Below, one piece after another: positions 62,977-64,000 of a stretch of DNA of 64,000 nt (the first letter of the stretch is position 1; every line of letters starts with the position of its first letter). The notes under the pieces are model-generated. The model ran no database searches. It had not been told where the DNA came from and saw only the letters and a program-made list of their open reading frames with translations. The position numbers and the translations under genes are program-made. This stretch comes from Euzebyella saccharophila (GTDB lineage Bacteria; Bacteroidota; Bacteroidia; Flavobacteriales; Flavobacteriaceae), in NCBI RefSeq assembly GCF_014855495.1, contig NZ_JACYFJ010000004.1:344537-408536 (forward strand), written 5' to 3'.

Positions 62977-63000
62977 AAGCCTCTTCAAGGGGCTTTTTTT
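62977..63000 (+). terminator. Rho-independent terminator
   Basis: Stem AAGCCTCTT / AAGGGGCTT with a short loop and T7, between the cassette and the transposase gene. Confidence 0.75.
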
Positions 63001-63008
63001 ATGCTATG

Positions 63009-64000
63009 CTAGAAGTTGAACGTGAATTTTCCGTGCGCCGGAGAATGGCTTTTCACGTAATGGACCATAATTTTTACGAATAATGGCAGGGCAAGCTTTC
63101 CCGCCCCTCTCCCCATAGCTATCGGGATGGAACGTTTTTGGTCGAATTTCAGGTATTTTTTCAGGTTGTACGCGATTGCCGAGAGGTGCATCGCCTTGTT
63201 GGCCTGTTTCAATCCTATGGTATTTATCTTCCTGAGCCCCATAAACTGGGTAAGGGTGCCGAAAACGGGTTCCACCGTACTCTGCCGCTTGCCCTTCATA
63301 TACCTGCCCTGTGGGCCCTCGACCCGGGCAATGTTCCTTTCGTACTCGGCCCGGTAATAGGTAACGCTGAACTTCTTTTCCTGTGCGCTTTTGCCCAGGC
63401 ACCGTTCCCGTAAGGGACAGCCAAGGCAGACGTGCTTTCTTGCGCGGTACTCCTTCTTCTTTGTCTTGGTGCGGCTGTCTAGGAAAACCTTGGTGAAGGG
63501 GATCACCTTGCCCTGCGGACATAGATAATGGTCATCTTCTTCAACGTACACAAAACCTTCGGGACCGCCCTTGTACGTGCCATGGGGCGGAATGAAGCTC
63601 TTCAGTCCCCGGGCTTCCAGAAAGGCATAGTTCTCCCCACTGCTGTAACCGGTGTCCGCTACGCAGTTCTCCCAATACAATCCGTGTTTCCATAACCGGC
63701 CTTGAAGCCGTTTCACTATATCCGGCAACTGTTGGTTGTCCTTCCCGTCCGCATGGTAGGCCCTGATGTCCGTAATGACGTGGTGGGCCGTATCAACGCT
63801 CAGTTGGCCCAGATAGTTCAGCTTCCGGGCCTTGCCCGGCTTTACGCTTATACGCGCATCGGGGTCCGTGGGACTGTAATGTGTTTTGTTACTGGTATAC
63901 TTGGCCCCCTTGTTGCCCGCCCCCGGCCGTTGGTCCTGGTCCTTCGCCCACTTCTTGTTGCGGCCCTTAATTGCATTTAGCTCCTTTTCACTTGCACTTA
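63009..64000 (-). CDS. IS1182-family transposase (cut by window edge)
   Basis: The frame is open from the stop at 63009 to the right edge, without a stop in about 330 residues. Visible blocks are NYLGQLSVDTAHHVITDIRAYHADGKDN (with the first catalytic Asp), ENCVADTGYSSGENYAFLEARG (second Asp), the zinc-like CLGCPLRERCLG and the C-terminal STVEPVFGTLTQFMGLRKI with the catalytic Glu. This is the DDE transposase layout of IS1182. The N-terminal helix-turn-helix is outside the window. The coding sequence is clearly GC-richer than its surroundings, a sign of recent transfer. The left terminal inverted repeat should lie near 62.98-63.01 kb but was not identified. Confidence 0.88.
   Translation of the reverse strand, partial: SASEKELNAIKGRNKKWAKDQDQRPGAGNKGAKYTSNKTHYSPTDPDARISVKPGKARKLNYLGQLSVDTAHHVITDIRAYHADGKDNQQLPDIVKRLQGRLWKHGLYWENCVADTGYSSGENYAFLEARGLKSFIPPHGTYKGGPEGFVYVEEDDHYLCPQGKVIPFTKVFLDSRTKTKKKEYRARKHVCLGCPLRERCLGKSAQEKKFSVTYYRAEYERNIARVEGPQGRYMKGKRQSTVEPVFGTLTQFMGLRKINTIGLKQANKAMHLSAIAYNLKKYLKFDQKRSIPIAMGRGAGKLALPLFVKIMVHYVKSHSPAHGKFTFNF

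Noticed and set aside
63127..63980. Plus-strand frames across the transposase region
   Set aside because: They are antisense shadows of a continuous GC-rich transposase gene on the minus strand.

Overview
The window comes from a low-GC member of the Bacteroidota, most likely a marine Flavobacteriaceae species. The evidence is several promoters of the Bacteroidetes form TTTG-N19-TAnnTTTG, SusC/SusD and TonB-dependent receptor genes, three secreted sulfatases, lipoproteins with short lipobox signals, and a tmRNA whose tag reads GESNYALAA. No 16S rRNA is present, so the genus cannot be fixed.

From 1 to about 31 kb the content is mostly core. It holds an edge-truncated secreted protein, a diheme cytochrome lipoprotein, an outer-membrane barrel with a large TPR partner, ftsE, a membrane-anchored Nudix-like protein, a sulfatase, polyphosphate glucokinase, a DUF6503-like lipoprotein, an SDR enzyme, typA, a porin-like gene broken by one stop codon, and kdsA. 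An iron-uptake unit follows (siderophore receptor, two small membrane proteins, PepSY protein), then a DUF3857 protein, a MarR-GNAT fusion, a PLP-dependent dehydratase, two more sulfatases and an outer-membrane phospholipase A. A 7-bp tandem repeat of about 23 copies starts at the stop codon of the third sulfatase.

From 32 to 43 kb a tmRNA gene (ssrA), preceded by palindromic repeats, marks the start of an accessory island. A serine recombinase, a cN-I-type 5'-nucleotidase, a type III-like DNA methyltransferase (Mod), a class II Fic protein and a helicase-nuclease (Res) lie head to tail. Two uncharacterised genes follow; one resembles small membrane Abi proteins. This looks like a compound defence module.

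From 43 to 57.5 kb lies a complete sialic-acid utilisation locus: two esterases, a NanM-like Kelch domain fused to a sodium:solute symporter, sialidase, AGE-type epimerase (NanE), a FadR-family regulator, SusC/SusD and N-acetylneuraminate lyase. Three copies of a 9-3-9 palindrome (GTATTATGT-N3-ACATAATAC) sit at the three minus-strand promoters and are the likely operators of the regulator. The pathway can be read end to end: de-acetylation and release of sialic acid, outer-membrane import, anomer conversion and symport, then lyase and epimerase to GlcNAc.

From 57.6 to 64 kb is a second accessory zone of small cassettes: an 81-aa orphan, a lipoprotein, a broken DUF1016 nuclease, a ParDE-type toxin-antitoxin pair, a truncated recombinase, an intact DUF1016 nuclease, a PH-domain protein and an edge-truncated IS1182-type transposase. 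The most interesting structural signal is a dispersed 19-bp motif (consensus AAAGTTYAAAWAAAVGATW) found eight times, three copies just left and five just right of the sialic-acid locus. It often overlaps the stop or start codon of a small gene. A second, different end-sequence pair brackets the lipoprotein and PH-domain genes. Both patterns suggest gene-cassette boundaries with no recognised integrase in view.
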